From positions 47,472 through 111,471 of the forward strand of contig NZ_BCTM01000020.1 of NCBI RefSeq assembly GCF_001571285.1: 64,000 nt of DNA, given 5' to 3'. The position numbers and the translations under genes are program-made. The notes beneath the pieces are model-generated. The model ran no database searches and had not been told where the DNA came from. It saw nothing but the letters and a program-made list of their open reading frames with translations. The DNA is from Kluyvera cryocrescens NBRC 102467. GTDB lineage: Bacteria > Pseudomonadota > Gammaproteobacteria > Enterobacterales > Enterobacteriaceae. This document shows, one piece after another, positions 47,602-57,123 of this stretch (positions are counted from its first letter, which is position 1; every line of letters starts with the position of its first letter).

Positions 47602-49026
47602 ATGCAACATAATTTACTGATTAATGGTGAACTGGTGGCGGGTGAAGGTGAAACCCAACCGGTCTATAACCCGGCGACCGGGGAGATCCTGCTGCATATC
47701 GCTGAAGCCTCGGCCGCCCAGGTGGATGCAGCGGTAATGGCGGCTGACCGTGCATTTGAACAGTGGGGGCAAACCACGCCAAAACAGCGTGCGGAATGCC
47801 TGCTGAAACTGGCCGATACGATCGAAGAACACGCCGAAACTTTTGCAAAACTGGAGTCGCTTAACTGCGGCAAACCGCTGCATTGCGTCATGAATGATGA
47901 AATCCCGGCGGTTGTCGATGTGTTTCGTTTTTTTGCCGGCGCAGCGCGCTGCCTGAACGGACTGGCGGCGGGGGAATATCTGGAAGGACATACCTCAATG
48001 ATTCGCCGCGATCCGGTTGGCGTGGTGGCCTCTATCGCGCCGTGGAATTATCCGCTGATGATGGCAGCGTGGAAGCTGGCGCCCGCGCTGGCGGCGGGTA
48101 ACTGTGTGGTGATTAAACCGTCGGAAATCACCCCGCTGACGGCATTGAAGCTCGCCGAGCTGGCAAAAGATATCTTCCCGGCTGGCGTTCTCAACGTGCT
48201 GTTTGGCCGGGGTAAAACCGTTGGCGATCCGCTAACCGGACACGCCTGCGTGCGGATGGTGTCATTAACCGGTTCTATTGCTACCGGCGAACACATTATT
48301 GCCCACACCGCGCCGTCGATTAAACGCACCCATATGGAGCTAGGCGGTAAAGCGCCGGTGATTGTGTTTGATGATGCGGATATTGATGCGGTAGTTGAAG
48401 GGGTCAGAACCTTCGGTTTTTATAACGCGGGCCAGGATTGTACTGCTGCCTGCCGGATCTATGCGCAAAAGGGCGTGTATGAAACGCTGGTGGAGAAGCT
48501 GGGCGCGGCGGTTGCCAGCATCCAGTTGGGTTCACCAGACGATCCCGCCACTGAACTGGGACCGCTGAGTTCGCAAGCGCACCTGATGCGGGTCAGTGAA
48601 GCGGTGACGCGTGCCAAAATGCTGCCGCATATCAACGTGGTGACCGGTGGCGAAAAGGCTGCCGGCAAGGGCTATTACTTCCAACCGACCCTGCTGGCAG
48701 GTGCACGGCAGGAGGATGATATCGTCCAGCGTGAAGTCTTTGGTCCAGTCGTCAGCGTTACCGAGTTTGCAGACGAAGCCGAAGTGCTGGCGTGGGCGAA
48801 TGACTCGCAGTATGGCCTGGCCTCATCGGTATGGACACAGGATGTGGGACGTGCACACCGCCTGAGCGCCCGGTTGCAATACGGCTGCACGTGGGTTAAT
48901 ACCCATTTTATGCTGGTGAGCGAAATGCCGCACGGCGGTCAGAAGCTGTCAGGCTACGGCAAAGATATGTCGCTGTATGGTCTTGAGGATTACACCGTGG
49001 TTCGGCATGTGATGATAAAGCACTAA
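47602..49026 (+). CDS. patD: Gamma-aminobutyraldehyde dehydrogenase PatD
   Basis: The 474-aa NAD-dependent enzyme (E. coli PatD/YdcW, 474 aa) oxidises 4-aminobutanal from putrescine to GABA. Motifs are [36 protein letters not shown], the Glu in [11 protein letters not shown] and the nucleophile [13 protein letters not shown]. It is last in the ydcSTUV-patD operon, matching import of putrescine with its breakdown. A hairpin follows. Confidence 0.96.
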   Translation: MQHNLLINGELVAGEGETQPVYNPATGEILLHIAEASAAQVDAAVMAADRAFEQWGQTTPKQRAECLLKLADTIEEHAETFAKLESLNCGKPLHCVMNDEIPAVVDVFRFFAGAARCLNGLAAGEYLEGHTSMIRRDPVGVVASIAPWNYPLMMAAWKLAPALAAGNCVVIKPSEITPLTALKLAELAKDIFPAGVLNVLFGRGKTVGDPLTGHACVRMVSLTGSIATGEHIIAHTAPSIKRTHMELGGKAPVIVFDDADIDAVVEGVRTFGFYNAGQDCTAACRIYAQKGVYETLVEKLGAAVASIQLGSPDDPATELGPLSSQAHLMRVSEAVTRAKMLPHINVVTGGEKAAGKGYYFQPTLLAGARQEDDIVQREVFGPVVSVTEFADEAEVLAWANDSQYGLASSVWTQDVGRAHRLSARLQYGCTWVNTHFMLVSEMPHGGQKLSGYGKDMSLYGLEDYTVVRHVMIKH

Positions 49027-49037
49027 TTACTCCTTTC

Positions 49038-49060
49038 GCGGTAGGCGTTCAGCCTGCCGC
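49038..49060 (+). terminator. Hairpin after patD
   Basis: GCGGTAGGC-GTTCA-GCCTGCCGC is a 9-bp stem with one G-T pair, 11 bases after the patD stop. No T-run. Confidence 0.6.
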
Positions 49061-49137
49061 GCGTCTGGACATTTTTGACATGCCAGGGACAACGTGCGAG
49101 GATCCGCGCCGTTGAAAAACTGAGCATAGTTAGCGTG

Positions 49138-49374
49138 ATGAATAAAAGTCTGGTTGGTATCGCCGTGGCCATCGCCGCAGCAATGAGTTTTGGTATTTGG
49201 TTTTCTGCAGGGCGCATTGCGGCTTGTGATGGTAATAACCGCGCGACGGCGGCCTGTTTAGGCGAGGCCTGGGACGCGGAAAAGGTGAATTTAATTCCGC
49301 AGTACGATCCGAATCGCTACGTCAGCGATCCGACCGCTGACAGTATTTTCTCTCCTTCCCAGTTAAAACGCTAA
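49138..49374 (+). CDS. Small membrane or exported protein, unknown
   Basis: This 78-aa frame begins MNKSLVGIAVAIAAAMSFGIWF, a single hydrophobic segment that could be a signal anchor, followed by a soluble part with two cysteines (RIAACDGNN and TAACLGEAWD) that could pair outside the cytoplasm. No strong ribosome site is seen; a GTG one codon earlier is possible. I do not recognise the family. It lies between patD and ortT in the same direction. The composition looks protein-like, but expression is unproven. Confidence 0.55.
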   Translation: MNKSLVGIAVAIAAAMSFGIWFSAGRIAACDGNNRATAACLGEAWDAEKVNLIPQYDPNRYVSDPTADSIFSPSQLKR

Positions 49375-49507
49375 GTAAAGCCTGAATCACAGAATTAACA
49401 TCCGTACAGGCATAGGATAATCCTGTATTGATTTCGGTATGCAGCTCATTCATCTGGAAATGCGTGGCTGCGTGCTGGATACGTTCAGGCGAAAAGTGGC
49501 GAAAAAC

Positions 49508-49521
49508 TTGATGTGCGTCAA
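49508..49521 (+). promoter_or_regulatory. FNR box upstream of ortT
   Basis: TTGAT-GTGC-GTCAA agrees with the FNR consensus TTGAT-N4-ATCAA at nine of ten bases. A class II promoter centred on it would start near 49556 with a -10 at 49544-49549 (TTTAAC), just before the ortT ribosome site. Confidence 0.6.
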
Positions 49522-49572
49522 AAAACGTAGCATATTGCGCCGCTTTAACAATCAATGATAAGGATTCAATTG

Positions 49573-49746
49573 GTGACGCTGTACCAACATATGCTCATCT
49601 TTTATGCGGTGATGAGCGTAATCTGCGCCTTTATTACCTGGTTTCTGACGAAAGAAAGCGCCACCATTCGGCTTATTGCCGCGCTGTTGATCGGCGCAAC
49701 CTGGCCGTTTAGCTTCCCGGTTGCGCTCCTGCTGTCGCTGTTCTGA
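49573..49746 (+). CDS. ortT: Orphan membrane toxin OrtT (YdcX)
   Basis: From GTG 49573, eight bases after AAGGA, the product is 57 aa, exactly the length of E. coli OrtT. The text is closely similar: LYQHMLIFYAVMSVICAFITWF in helix 1 and LLIGATWPFSFPVALLLSLF in helix 2. OrtT is a GhoT-like inner-membrane toxin without a cognate antitoxin; it lowers membrane potential and ATP during stress. An upstream ATG at 49555 is in frame but overlaps the ribosome site. It ends three bases from the convergent tqsA. Confidence 0.92.
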   Translation: MTLYQHMLIFYAVMSVICAFITWFLTKESATIRLIAALLIGATWPFSFPVALLLSLF

Positions 49747-49749
49747 AAG

Positions 49750-50781
49750 CTATTTGCTCAGATCGCTAAGCAAAACGGCAATGCTTTTCCCGCCTTCCGT
49801 CTGCTCGAGGGCTATTTTGACGATGATCGTCAGCGGCACCGACAGCAGCATCCCGACTGGCCCGAGCAGCCACCCCCAGAAAATCAACGACAGAAACACC
49901 ACTAAAGTCGACAGCCCCAGGCCGCGCCCCATGATGCGAGGTTCGAGAATGTTGCCGAATACCAGGTTAATGACCAGGTACCCCGCAAGTACGATAAGCG
50001 CATCGTAAAAGCCGCTAAATACCAAAACCTGAAGGATAGGGGGAATTGCCGCCAGCACCGAACCAATGTTCGGAATATAGTTAAGGGCAAAGGCTAACAG
50101 GCCCCAGATAAAGGCAAAACGCACGTCCAGCAGCTCCAGCATTCCCCACGCCACCAGACCGGTGACAAGACTGATTGCCGTCTTTAACACCAGATAATGT
50201 GACACGCTGTCCAGTGCGCGCTGAATCGCCGCCATCCCTTCAATCGGGCGGCTCATCACCTGCTCAAACTTCGCCGGCAGCTGCGGGACCTCCAGCAGCA
50301 TAAACACCACGGTGAGTAGCAGAAGAAAGATGGATGACATCGCGTTAGAGAGCTGCGTCAATAGCCGGGAGACCAGCGTCATGGCGGCATTAGGATCGAT
50401 ATATTTAATCAACTCATCGGGGCTAACGCCAATACCAAAGCGCTGCATCCAGGGCTGGAGATTATAAAGCGGAACCGCCAGCGAGGACCGATACTGCGGC
50501 AAAGTTCGCGTAAGCTCGTTGAGTGAGGTTCCCAGCGAGGCGAGCAGCAGCACGGCGGCCATAATGATAACCGCAATCAGGCACGAAATCGCCAGCACCC
50601 GCGGTATGCGCCAGCGCACCATCAGTTGGACGACGGGGTTAAGTACTACGGCAATAAACAGCGCCAGTATAAAGGGGACAATGATGTCCGCGGCGAAGCG
50701 AATGCCGGTCAGAATGATCACCAGCATGCCCAGCATGATGACAATCTTTAATCCATTAAGCGTAATGATCGGCCTGGACAT
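49750..50781 (-). CDS. tqsA: AI-2E family transporter TqsA (YdgG)
   Basis: The 343-aa inner-membrane protein is nearly the length of E. coli TqsA (344 aa), which exports or controls autoinducer-2. The family pattern includes [61 protein letters not shown] and [43 protein letters not shown]. This gene begins the second K-12-like segment, here joined directly to ortT. Confidence 0.95.
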   Translation of the reverse strand: MSRPIITLNGLKIVIMLGMLVIILTGIRFAADIIVPFILALFIAVVLNPVVQLMVRWRIPRVLAISCLIAVIIMAAVLLLASLGTSLNELTRTLPQYRSSLAVPLYNLQPWMQRFGIGVSPDELIKYIDPNAAMTLVSRLLTQLSNAMSSIFLLLLTVVFMLLEVPQLPAKFEQVMSRPIEGMAAIQRALDSVSHYLVLKTAISLVTGLVAWGMLELLDVRFAFIWGLLAFALNYIPNIGSVLAAIPPILQVLVFSGFYDALIVLAGYLVINLVFGNILEPRIMGRGLGLSTLVVFLSLIFWGWLLGPVGMLLSVPLTIIVKIALEQTEGGKSIAVLLSDLSK

Positions 50782-51185
50782 GGCGGGTTAACTCCAGCTA
50801 AAAACTATAAAGAAGATGATAATTGCGAATTGCCTGATAATAAATGCATTTACATCAAACAACATCAGTAAAGATTTGAAAACATTTTGAGATACTTCGA
50901 CAACTGTGATAGAAATTAGCTGTGTTTAACTACTGAGGACAATTTTACTCCGCAATGATGAGAAGCAATACCGCGGATAATTGTAATTTTATGGACAATA
51001 TGTTCAGGACGTACATTTCTACCAAACCTTCTGTTTTACCTTCCTATTCTGCCTTCTGTGGTGAGCAGCACTGGCGCAACGCGCTGTAGTCTTCTTCTTC
51101 ATTTGAGCTAAATTTTAATCATTTTTTTTCAGTTTGCGTTTCTCGCAAGCTGCGACGGATTATATTCTCATGCAGGAGAAGCACC
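50782..51185. other. Long divergent leader region between tqsA and mdtJ
   Basis: 404 bp separate the starts of the two genes. The half next to tqsA is AT-rich and shows no gene. The mdtJ side contains the 32-codon upstream ORF described separately. In E. coli this region is silenced by H-NS and responds to spermidine. Confidence 0.6.
50991..51089 (+). CDS. mdtU: Upstream leader ORF of mdtJI, probable MdtU
   Basis: The frame encodes 32 residues, MDNMFRTYISTKPSVLPSYS followed by AFCGEQHWRNAL, stopping 96 bases before mdtJ. It is open upstream to ATG 50955 and could also start at ATG 51000. E. coli mdtJI has an upstream ORF named mdtU whose translation is needed for spermidine induction. Position and size fit, but I cannot confirm the residue match from memory, and no strong ribosome site is visible. 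Confidence 0.5.
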   Translation: MDNMFRTYISTKPSVLPSYSAFCGEQHWRNAL

Positions 51186-51554
51186 ATGTTTTATTGGATT
51201 TTATTAGCCCTCGCTATCGTTGCTGAAATTACGGGTACGCTGTCTATGAAATGGGCAAGCGTCAGTGATGGAAACACCGGCTTTATTTTAATGCTCGTGA
51301 TGATCGCGCTTTCATATATTTTTCTTTCGTTTGCAGTCAAAAAAATTGCCCTCGGCGTGGCCTATGCGCTGTGGGAAGGAATCGGTATTTTACTGATCAC
51401 CTTATTTAGCGTGATGCTGTTTGACGAAAGCCTGACGGTAATGAAAGCGGCGGGCCTGGCGACACTGGTTGCCGGTATCGTGTTGATCAAATCGGGTACG
51501 CGTAAATCTCCGCGTAAAACGCTGGATAAAGAGGTGAACCATGCAGCAGTTTGA
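51186..51554 (+). CDS. mdtJ: Spermidine exporter subunit MdtJ (SMR family)
   Basis: The 122-aa four-helix SMR protein has the family Glu in TM1 ([16 protein letters not shown]) and the [15 protein letters not shown] segment. With MdtI it exports spermidine. AGGAG precedes ATG 51186, and the 3' end overlaps mdtI by 14 bases. Confidence 0.96.
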   Translation: MFYWILLALAIVAEITGTLSMKWASVSDGNTGFILMLVMIALSYIFLSFAVKKIALGVAYALWEGIGILLITLFSVMLFDESLTVMKAAGLATLVAGIVLIKSGTRKSPRKTLDKEVNHAAV

Positions 51555-51870
51555 GTGGGTTCACGGCGCGTGGCTGGCAGGTTCCATTGTTCTGGAAATT
51601 GTCGCTAATATTTTCCTGAAGTTCTCTGATGGCTTCCGCAACAAACTGTACGGCATTCTGTCGCTGGTCGCCGTACTGGCGGCGTTTAGCGCGCTGTCAC
51701 AGGCGGTAAAAGGAATCGATCTCTCGGTGGCTTACGCCATCTGGGGTGGATTTGGGGTTGCCGCAACGCTTGCGGCAGGGTGGATCCTCTTCGGTCAGCG
51801 CTTGAATAATAAGGGCTGGGTCGGTTTGGGCCTCCTTCTGGTCGGAATGGTACTGATCAAACTTGCCTGA
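51541..51870 (+). CDS. mdtI: Spermidine exporter subunit MdtI (SMR family)
   Basis: The 109-aa partner of MdtJ has the same length as in E. coli. The TM1 Glu is in [19 protein letters not shown], and [26 protein letters not shown] is typical. GAGGTGA inside mdtJ serves as its ribosome site. A hairpin follows. Confidence 0.96.
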   Translation: MQQFEWVHGAWLAGSIVLEIVANIFLKFSDGFRNKLYGILSLVAVLAAFSALSQAVKGIDLSVAYAIWGGFGVAATLAAGWILFGQRLNNKGWVGLGLLLVGMVLIKLA

Positions 51871-51875
51871 TGTGA

Positions 51876-51901
51876 TCGCTGCCCGAGAAATCGGGCAGCG
51901 A
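51876..51901 (+). terminator. Terminator of mdtJI
   Basis: CGCTGCCCGA-GAAA-TCGGGCAGCG is a perfect 10-bp stem with a GAAA tetraloop, just after mdtI. Confidence 0.75.
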
Positions 51902-51962
51902 AATCGCCCGTCTGTATTACGCTTGTAACAAAGGGGTGTTTGCACGTATGCGAGGGTGATAC

Positions 51963-54124
51963 ATGTTAAATCCGTCACGCTGGCGTAATATTGCCACGGC
52001 CAGAACGCTATTTGTGATGATCTTTTTGGCCGGCATTGGCCTGATATTTTCTATTATCTCGTTACTTTATCTCTCGCAGCAGCTGATTAGCACAAAAACT
52101 AACGATATTGACGCTCGCCGGTCCGCGCTTTCCGTTGACGGCGCGATTCAGACATCAATCAATCGTGTTATGTCGCTGGTTATCGATAATGCCATCTGGG
52201 ACGACGCGGTCCGTAAAGTTTATCCCCCGACGCTGGATACGACCTGGCTTTATAATACCTGGGGTGCGGGTTACAAAATCAACAATCTCTATGACGGTAC
52301 TTTTGTACTCGACGAAAACTATCGTGTGCTGTGGGGCTCGTTTCATTCCAAACCCTTTGATGAAAAAAATCTCAGCTTTTTCGGCGAAGGGTTACAGTCG
52401 CTTATTAGCAAAAACAGGCAGCCGCTGAGCGAAGGGAAAAACATGTTCGCCGGTATTACGCGCACCCGGGAAGGGATCGCTTTTATCGGAATCGGGTTGA
52501 TTCGGCCGATGACCGGTCGGCTGGAGGTCTATGACGCAACCCGCCGCTATCTGGTGATTACCCGCCACGTCAATCCGACGCTGCTACGCAACCTCGGCAA
52601 TACCTTTCAAATTGAAAATCTGACCCTCGCCGATGCGCCGCAAAACCAGTACAACATTCCGATTCGCACCGCCGGGGAACAGGTTGTGGGTTGGCTCAAC
52701 TGGCAACTGCGACAGCCGGGGGCTGAAGCGGCCAATGCCGCCTCACCGCAAATCCGCGAAATTGTGTTGCTGGCCGCTGGGTTGATTCTGCTCTTTATTG
52801 TCCTTAGCAGCCTTGGGCTTTGGAAACTGGCCCGGGGTGAGCGGCAGGCGCGCGAAATTGCGCTGACCGACTGGCTCAGCCATTTGCCCAACCGACGGGC
52901 GCTGATCGAGCAGCTTGAACGCATCAGCTTACGCGGTGATAAAGACCCGAAAACGGTGGTGTTTATCGATCTGGATGGGTTTAAAGATGTGAACGATATC
53001 TACGGCCATGACGTCGGCGATATTTTGATTATCCGTATTGCCGATATGCTGCAAACGCTGGTGCCGCCTGGCGGAATGCTGGCGCGCATGGGCGGTGATG
53101 AATTCGCGATGACGGTGGCCAACGTTCGGAAGCCCTGGCGACTGATTTTGCCATACGGGTGCTGGATTACCTTAATACTCCAATCCGTATTGGCGAACGG
53201 ACGCTGCATATCAGCGCCAGTATTGGCATCGCCAGCGGTACGTTACAGGGCAGTTCCAGCTCCGAACTGTTCCGCCAGGCCGATATCGCGATGTACCATT
53301 CTAAAATCACCGGTAAAGGGCGTATTACCCACTATGACGCGGAGCTCAATAGCGTTCGCGAATACCAGCTGTCGATTGAAAATGATATTCGCCATGGTCT
53401 CGAACATGACGAATTTGAGGTGTGGTACCAACCGATTGTCTGTGCGCGATCTCAGGCGATGGTTGGCGTGGAGGCGCTGGTACGCTGGCCACGCCGGGCG
53501 AAGGGCGAACTGATGCCGGATGCCTTCATCTCGATTGCCGAGACCAGTGGGCTCATCTATTCGCTGGGGCAGTTCGTGCTGGCCCGCGCCTGCCGCGACC
53601 TGCTGGCGCACAATGATTTGAAGCTGTCGGTCAATATCTCCCCGGCCCAGTTTCGCGACCCGGAATTTGAAGAAAAAGTCTCTAGCGTGTTGAAGTCGTC
53701 GGGTTTCCCGCCGGCGCGCCTGCAGCTGGAGGTGACCGAAACGTATGTGCTGGAAAAACCGGAACGCGCGCGTGCGGCGATCTCAGCGCTGAAAGCGCTG
53801 GGCACAGCCGTGGCGCTGGATGATTTTGGCACCGGGTATTCCAGCATTGGCTATTTGCGTCGCTTTAACTTTGACACCATAAAAATAGACAAATCGTTGG
53901 CAGGACTGGTCGATAATGACGACCAGGCGGCAGCGCTGGTGGGGGGGACGATTCGTATTGCCAGCGCGCTGGGGATGACGGTGATTGCCGAAGGCGTGGA
54001 AACCGAGAAACAGATGAAGCTGTTGCGTCTTGCGGGCTGCGATCAGCTGCAGGGCTTTTACTTTAGCGAGCCGATGCCGCTGTCATCGCTGCTGGCATTG
54101 CGACACCAGCAGCGCTTAAGTTAG
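51963..54124 (+). pseudogene. GGDEF-EAL c-di-GMP enzyme with periplasmic CHASE4-type sensor, broken by a frameshift
   Basis: Two overlapping frames make one protein of about 720 residues. The first runs from ATG 51963 through TM1 (TLFVMIFLAGIGLIFSIISLL), a periplasmic CHASE4-like sensor, TM2 and a GGDEF domain with an intact ARMGGDEFAM. Homology then leaves this frame after TVANV and resumes one frame back as SEALATDFAIRVLDYLNTPI, the end of the GGDEF domain. An EAL domain follows with EALVRW, DDFGTGYSS and EGVETE. One missing base near 53125-53126 (TTT to TT) explains it. If real, the first frame ends at 53513 with a wrong tail and the EAL half is lost. It overlaps the convergent ydgD by four bases. 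Confidence 0.88.
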
Positions 54125-54945
54125 TTGCCTGCGGCCAACGCCTCGAGCTTATCGCGAAAACCGGTGACTGAAATCGCGCGATTATCCGCGCGCCAGCGGT
54201 CTTTTGCGGCCGGCGCCGAACTTTGTACCGCAATCACCTGCCAGCCCGCATCGGTTTTTAACAGCAGCGGAGAACCGCTATCGCCCGGTAGAGTATCGCA
54301 CTGGTGCGATAGCACCGACGTTTGTGCCCAACCGGTCACCGTACAATCCTGGTGGCTATAGAGAGATTCAAGGTGGTCGACCGGATAGCCCGATTGCGTC
54401 ACCTTCCGATCCACCGCCTTGAGCGCGGCGGTTAGTTCAGCCTTGTCGCCGGTAAACAGTGGGATGGGCGTGATACCGGACGGCGGATAACGCAGCACGA
54501 TCAGGCCAAAATCCCAGGGAGCCGCGGAGGCGGGGACAATCCAGCCATCACCATCAGCCTTCAGCCGTTTACCCAAAGAGGGATCAACGCGTCCCTCAAT
54601 ACCGTGAATTTCATAGCGCCAGCTGCCTTTTTGCGAAATGAATCGCAGCGCGACGGCTTTGTCCAGCTTACCGCGCGGGGGTTCCAGCAGGCAGTGCCCG
54701 GCGGTGAGCGCCAGGTTGGGGGAAATTAAGGTGGCGGTACACAGGTTGCCGCTCGCGGTTTCCAACTGCCCGATAGCATCCCACGGTGGCTGCGCGGGAT
54801 TGGTCACCAGAACGCGGTCGTCCTGGCCAAAAAACAGGGTTTTAATATCTTTTGCGCTGATGTCACTATCGCCGTCATCGGCATGTGAAATTAAAGGCAG
54901 TACTGCTAACGATCCCAGTAAACAACACACCAAGGCTGTACGCAT
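54121..54945 (-). CDS. ydgD: Trypsin-like serine protease YdgD
   Basis: From ATG 54945 the product is 274 aa (E. coli YdgD 273). A signal peptide ends near ISHA. The chymotrypsin-fold triad is visible: His in [10 protein letters not shown], Asp in [12 protein letters not shown] and Ser in [13 protein letters not shown]. Periplasmic; substrate unknown. It is the third gene of the asr-ydgU-ydgD set. Confidence 0.93.
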   Translation of the reverse strand: MRTALVCCLLGSLAVLPLISHADDGDSDISAKDIKTLFFGQDDRVLVTNPAQPPWDAIGQLETASGNLCTATLISPNLALTAGHCLLEPPRGKLDKAVALRFISQKGSWRYEIHGIEGRVDPSLGKRLKADGDGWIVPASAAPWDFGLIVLRYPPSGITPIPLFTGDKAELTAALKAVDRKVTQSGYPVDHLESLYSHQDCTVTGWAQTSVLSHQCDTLPGDSGSPLLLKTDAGWQVIAVQSSAPAAKDRWRADNRAISVTGFRDKLEALAAGN

Positions 54946-55046
54946 ATCACTCTCTGATGGGGCAATTATGATTATTAAAGAAATACCCAATGAGACTACT
55001 ATAGACGGGAGAAATGAAAAGTGGGAGAAAAATCAGCGAACTACAC

Positions 55047-55130
55047 TCAGTAAAAGAAAAACTGGGTCGCAATAAGAGCGCAGACGATGAGTAAAGCCAG
55101 GATGAGCTCGAAACGATAGCGCCGCAACAT
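55047..55130 (-). CDS. ydgU: Small membrane protein YdgU
   Basis: This 27-aa frame reads MLRRYRFELILALLIVCALI then ATQFFFY. It matches E. coli YdgU (RYRFEFILIILILCALI) in its basic start and single helix. GGAG lies seven bases before ATG 55130. It sits between asr and ydgD as in K-12 and is too short for usual gene callers. Function unknown. Confidence 0.88.
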   Translation of the reverse strand: MLRRYRFELILALLIVCALIATQFFFY

Positions 55131-55144
55131 GATTGCTCTCCGGG

Positions 55145-55172
55145 AAAAAATCGGCGCTATAAAAGCGCCGAT
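55145..55172 (-). terminator. Terminator of asr
   Basis: ATCGGCGCT and AGCGCCGAT form a 9-bp stem with a 5-base loop; on the minus strand it is followed by six T residues. It separates asr from ydgU, so read-through would be needed for co-expression. Confidence 0.9.
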
Positions 55173-55201
55173 GTATTATCAAGAATTAACTTCCGCTTGA
55201 A

Positions 55202-55621
55202 TTACGCAGCTGGTTGAGCAGCTGGTTTTGCAGCTTCGTGTTTCACTGCTTTTTTGTGTTTCTTAGCAGCCTGAGCTTTCTGAGCTACAGCTGGTTTAGC
55301 AGCCGCTTTTTTGTGTTTTTTAGCAGCCTGAGCTTTCTGCTCTACAGCTGGTTTAGTCGCTGCTTTTTTGTGTTTTTTAGCAGCCTGAGCTTTCTGCTCT
55401 ACAGCCGGTTTAGCGGCGGCTTTTTTGTGTTTTTTAGCAGCCTGAGCTTTCTGAGCTGGAGCGGCTTTCTTGTGTTTTTTGTGATGAGTGGTTTTCGCTG
55501 GTGCCGCGTGGGTAGCGGTCGCAGCGGCAGCCGGAGCCGGAGTGGCAACAGCGTCAGCAGCGAATGCAGCGGAAGACAGACCCATAGCAGCGGCAACAAC
55601 CAGAGCTAATACTTTTTTCAT
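55202..55621 (-). CDS. asr: Acid shock protein Asr
   Basis: From ATG 55621 (GAGGG seven bases upstream) the product is 139 aa. The signal peptide is [21 protein letters not shown]. The mature part is Ala-, Lys- and His-rich and almost fully repetitive (units of the form [18 protein letters not shown]). Asr is a very basic, disordered periplasmic protein that supports growth at low pH; the precursor is processed in E. coli. E. coli Asr is shorter (102 aa), so this allele has extra repeats. An RstA box lies upstream. Confidence 0.95.
   Translation of the reverse strand: MKKVLALVVAAAMGLSSAAFAADAVATPAPAAAATATHAAPAKTTHHKKHKKAAPAQKAQAAKKHKKAAAKPAVEQKAQAAKKHKKAATKPAVEQKAQAAKKHKKAAAKPAVAQKAQAAKKHKKAVKHEAAKPAAQPAA
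55265..55490 (-). repeat. 57-bp tandem repeats within asr
   Basis: Four copies of a 57-bp unit encode about 19 residues each; equivalent points are at 55265, 55322, 55379 and 55436. The central copies are almost identical in DNA. Confidence 0.9.
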
Positions 55622-55677
55622 TCTCATACCCTCGAATTGGTTTTTTCATTCAACCCCACTGCGGGGCCGTTGAAAGA

Positions 55678-55739
55678 ACTATACCTACGAGCGTCGCAGC
55701 CTTCCGTGAGTGATTGGTTTCGGCGTGTAACGTAATGTA
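55678..55739 (-). promoter_or_regulatory. asr promoter with RstA box
   Basis: On the minus strand TACATTACGTTACA (55726-55739) matches the RstA box TACATnTnGTTACA at all but one fixed base. A -10 element TATAGT lies at 55678-55683 with a poor -35, as expected for an activated promoter. E. coli asr is a known RstA/RstB target at low pH. Confidence 0.75.
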
Positions 55740-55790
55740 CGAGATTTGTCGACTCTGTGTACGGGGCAATTTTCATTACCCCGTATACAG

Positions 55791-56987
55791 TTAGCTGCGG
55801 CAGGTGGTCGGGTTGGCTCGCTGAGACAGGAAGACGCGCAGGAGAAGGGCGAAGGCCATCGCTACCACGACGGCGGCAATCAGATAAATGCTTTCCAGCC
55901 CATAGTAGCCAGCAATCCAGCCTGCCACCGGGCCGGTGATCCCCAGCGCTAAATCCAGGAACGCGGAGTAAGTCCCCAGCGCGGTTCCCTGGTTTTGCTC
56001 TTCCACCTGTTTAACCGCCTCAACGCCCAGCGCGGGGAAGACCAGCGAGAAGCCGGAACCGGTGAGAAATGCGCCAATGCCTGCTATCCATGCGTTGGGA
56101 GCCTGCCAGATTATCAATAAGCCTAAACACTCCACCACGAAACAGATGAGCGAAACGCGAATACCGCCAAAGCGGATGATGGTATTGCCTAGCACCAAAC
56201 GAATGCAGATAAAACCGATGCTAAAGAGCGACAGCGTGAATGCCGCGCCTTGCCAGCCATGAGTGGTAAAGTACAGGGTAATGAAGGTGGCGATGACGCC
56301 AAAGCCGACGGTGCCCAGGCCTAATCCAAGGCCGTATGGCCAGATCTTGCGGGCGACAACGTGGAAAGGCGCGCGGACGCCGGCGCTTACGCTGACATCG
56401 TCACGGGTGCGGGCAAACAGTAGGCCTATCAGCGCAATGATGACGATAAGCGAGGCGAACCCGGCGATACCAAACCAACCGTTTAGCAGCACGCCTAGCG
56501 GCGCACCGGCGGCCATAGCCACGTAGGTCGCCACGCCGTTCCACGAGATGACCCGCGAAGTGTGGATAGCGCCCACGGTTTTAATGCCCCACAGCGTCGA
56601 GCCGGTGGAGGTAAAGCTTTCACCGACGCCAAGAAACACGCGACCTATCAGCAGTAATCCCACCGCGGCGAGTGGGCTGGCAAATGCGGCGGCAGCAGCG
56701 AGGGTGAACAAGCCGCTCATCATGCAGCAGATGATCCCAAGGCATACCACCTTTTTGGGCCCCCAGATATCGGTATAGCGTCCTGCATGGGGACGGCTGA
56801 CGAGGGTGGAAATATATTGCAGGCTGATAACCGCACCGGCGACCAGCGTACTGTAACCGAGATCGTAATGAATGAACCCCGGCAGTACCGCCAGAGGAAG
56901 CCCGATGGAGAGATAGCAAATACAGGTGAAAACGACGATCGAAATAATACGTAGATTGAGCTGCGTGTTGCTGGTGTTGGGAGTCAT
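55791..56987 (-). CDS. MFS transporter, YfcJ/YhhS family
   Basis: The 398-aa, 12-helix protein has the family pattern LRIISIVVFTCICYLSIGLPLAVLPGFIHYDLGYSTLVAGAVISLQYISTLVSRPHAGRYTDIWGPKKVV and RVFLGVGESFTSTGSTLWGIKTVG. E. coli YhhS (405 aa) and YfcJ (392 aa) are the nearest known members and have been linked to drug or arabinose export. It is inserted between asr and ynfM, which are neighbours in K-12. No ribosome site stands out. Confidence 0.88.
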   Translation of the reverse strand: MTPNTSNTQLNLRIISIVVFTCICYLSIGLPLAVLPGFIHYDLGYSTLVAGAVISLQYISTLVSRPHAGRYTDIWGPKKVVCLGIICCMMSGLFTLAAAAAFASPLAAVGLLLIGRVFLGVGESFTSTGSTLWGIKTVGAIHTSRVISWNGVATYVAMAAGAPLGVLLNGWFGIAGFASLIVIIALIGLLFARTRDDVSVSAGVRAPFHVVARKIWPYGLGLGLGTVGFGVIATFITLYFTTHGWQGAAFTLSLFSIGFICIRLVLGNTIIRFGGIRVSLICFVVECLGLLIIWQAPNAWIAGIGAFLTGSGFSLVFPALGVEAVKQVEEQNQGTALGTYSAFLDLALGITGPVAGWIAGYYGLESIYLIAAVVVAMAFALLLRVFLSQRANPTTCRS

Positions 56988-57091
56988 AACGCGACTTTGA
57001 TCAGACCAAATGGGGCTTCATTATAGAAAGTGTCAGCTAGTATGGCGAGGCGATAAGGCATTTTATGGCAATAACATAAGTACAAAATATA

Positions 57092-57118
57092 AGGGGCGGA
57101 GACTTATTCACCGCCCCT
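57092..57118 (-). terminator. Terminator of ynfM
   Basis: AGGGGCGG and CCGCCCCT form an 8-bp stem; the minus strand continues TTATATTTTG. Located just after the ynfM stop. Confidence 0.8.
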
Positions 57119-57123
57119 AATGA

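Noticed and set aside
49075..49103. TTGACA as a -35 for a promoter after patD
   Set aside because: The matching -10 at 17 bases is GAGGAT, too poor to support a promoter.
49322..49555. 77-codon minus-strand frame between the 78-aa gene and ortT
   Set aside because: It overlaps the better-supported plus-strand gene and the FNR/ortT promoter; no ribosome site was seen.
55265..55490. 57-bp repeats as a possible CRISPR or intergenic array
   Set aside because: They encode the in-frame Asr repeat with no spacers.
55214..55609. 131-codon open frame on the plus strand across asr
   Set aside because: It is an antisense artefact of the repetitive Lys/Ala codons of asr; Ser/Phe-rich and unlike a protein.
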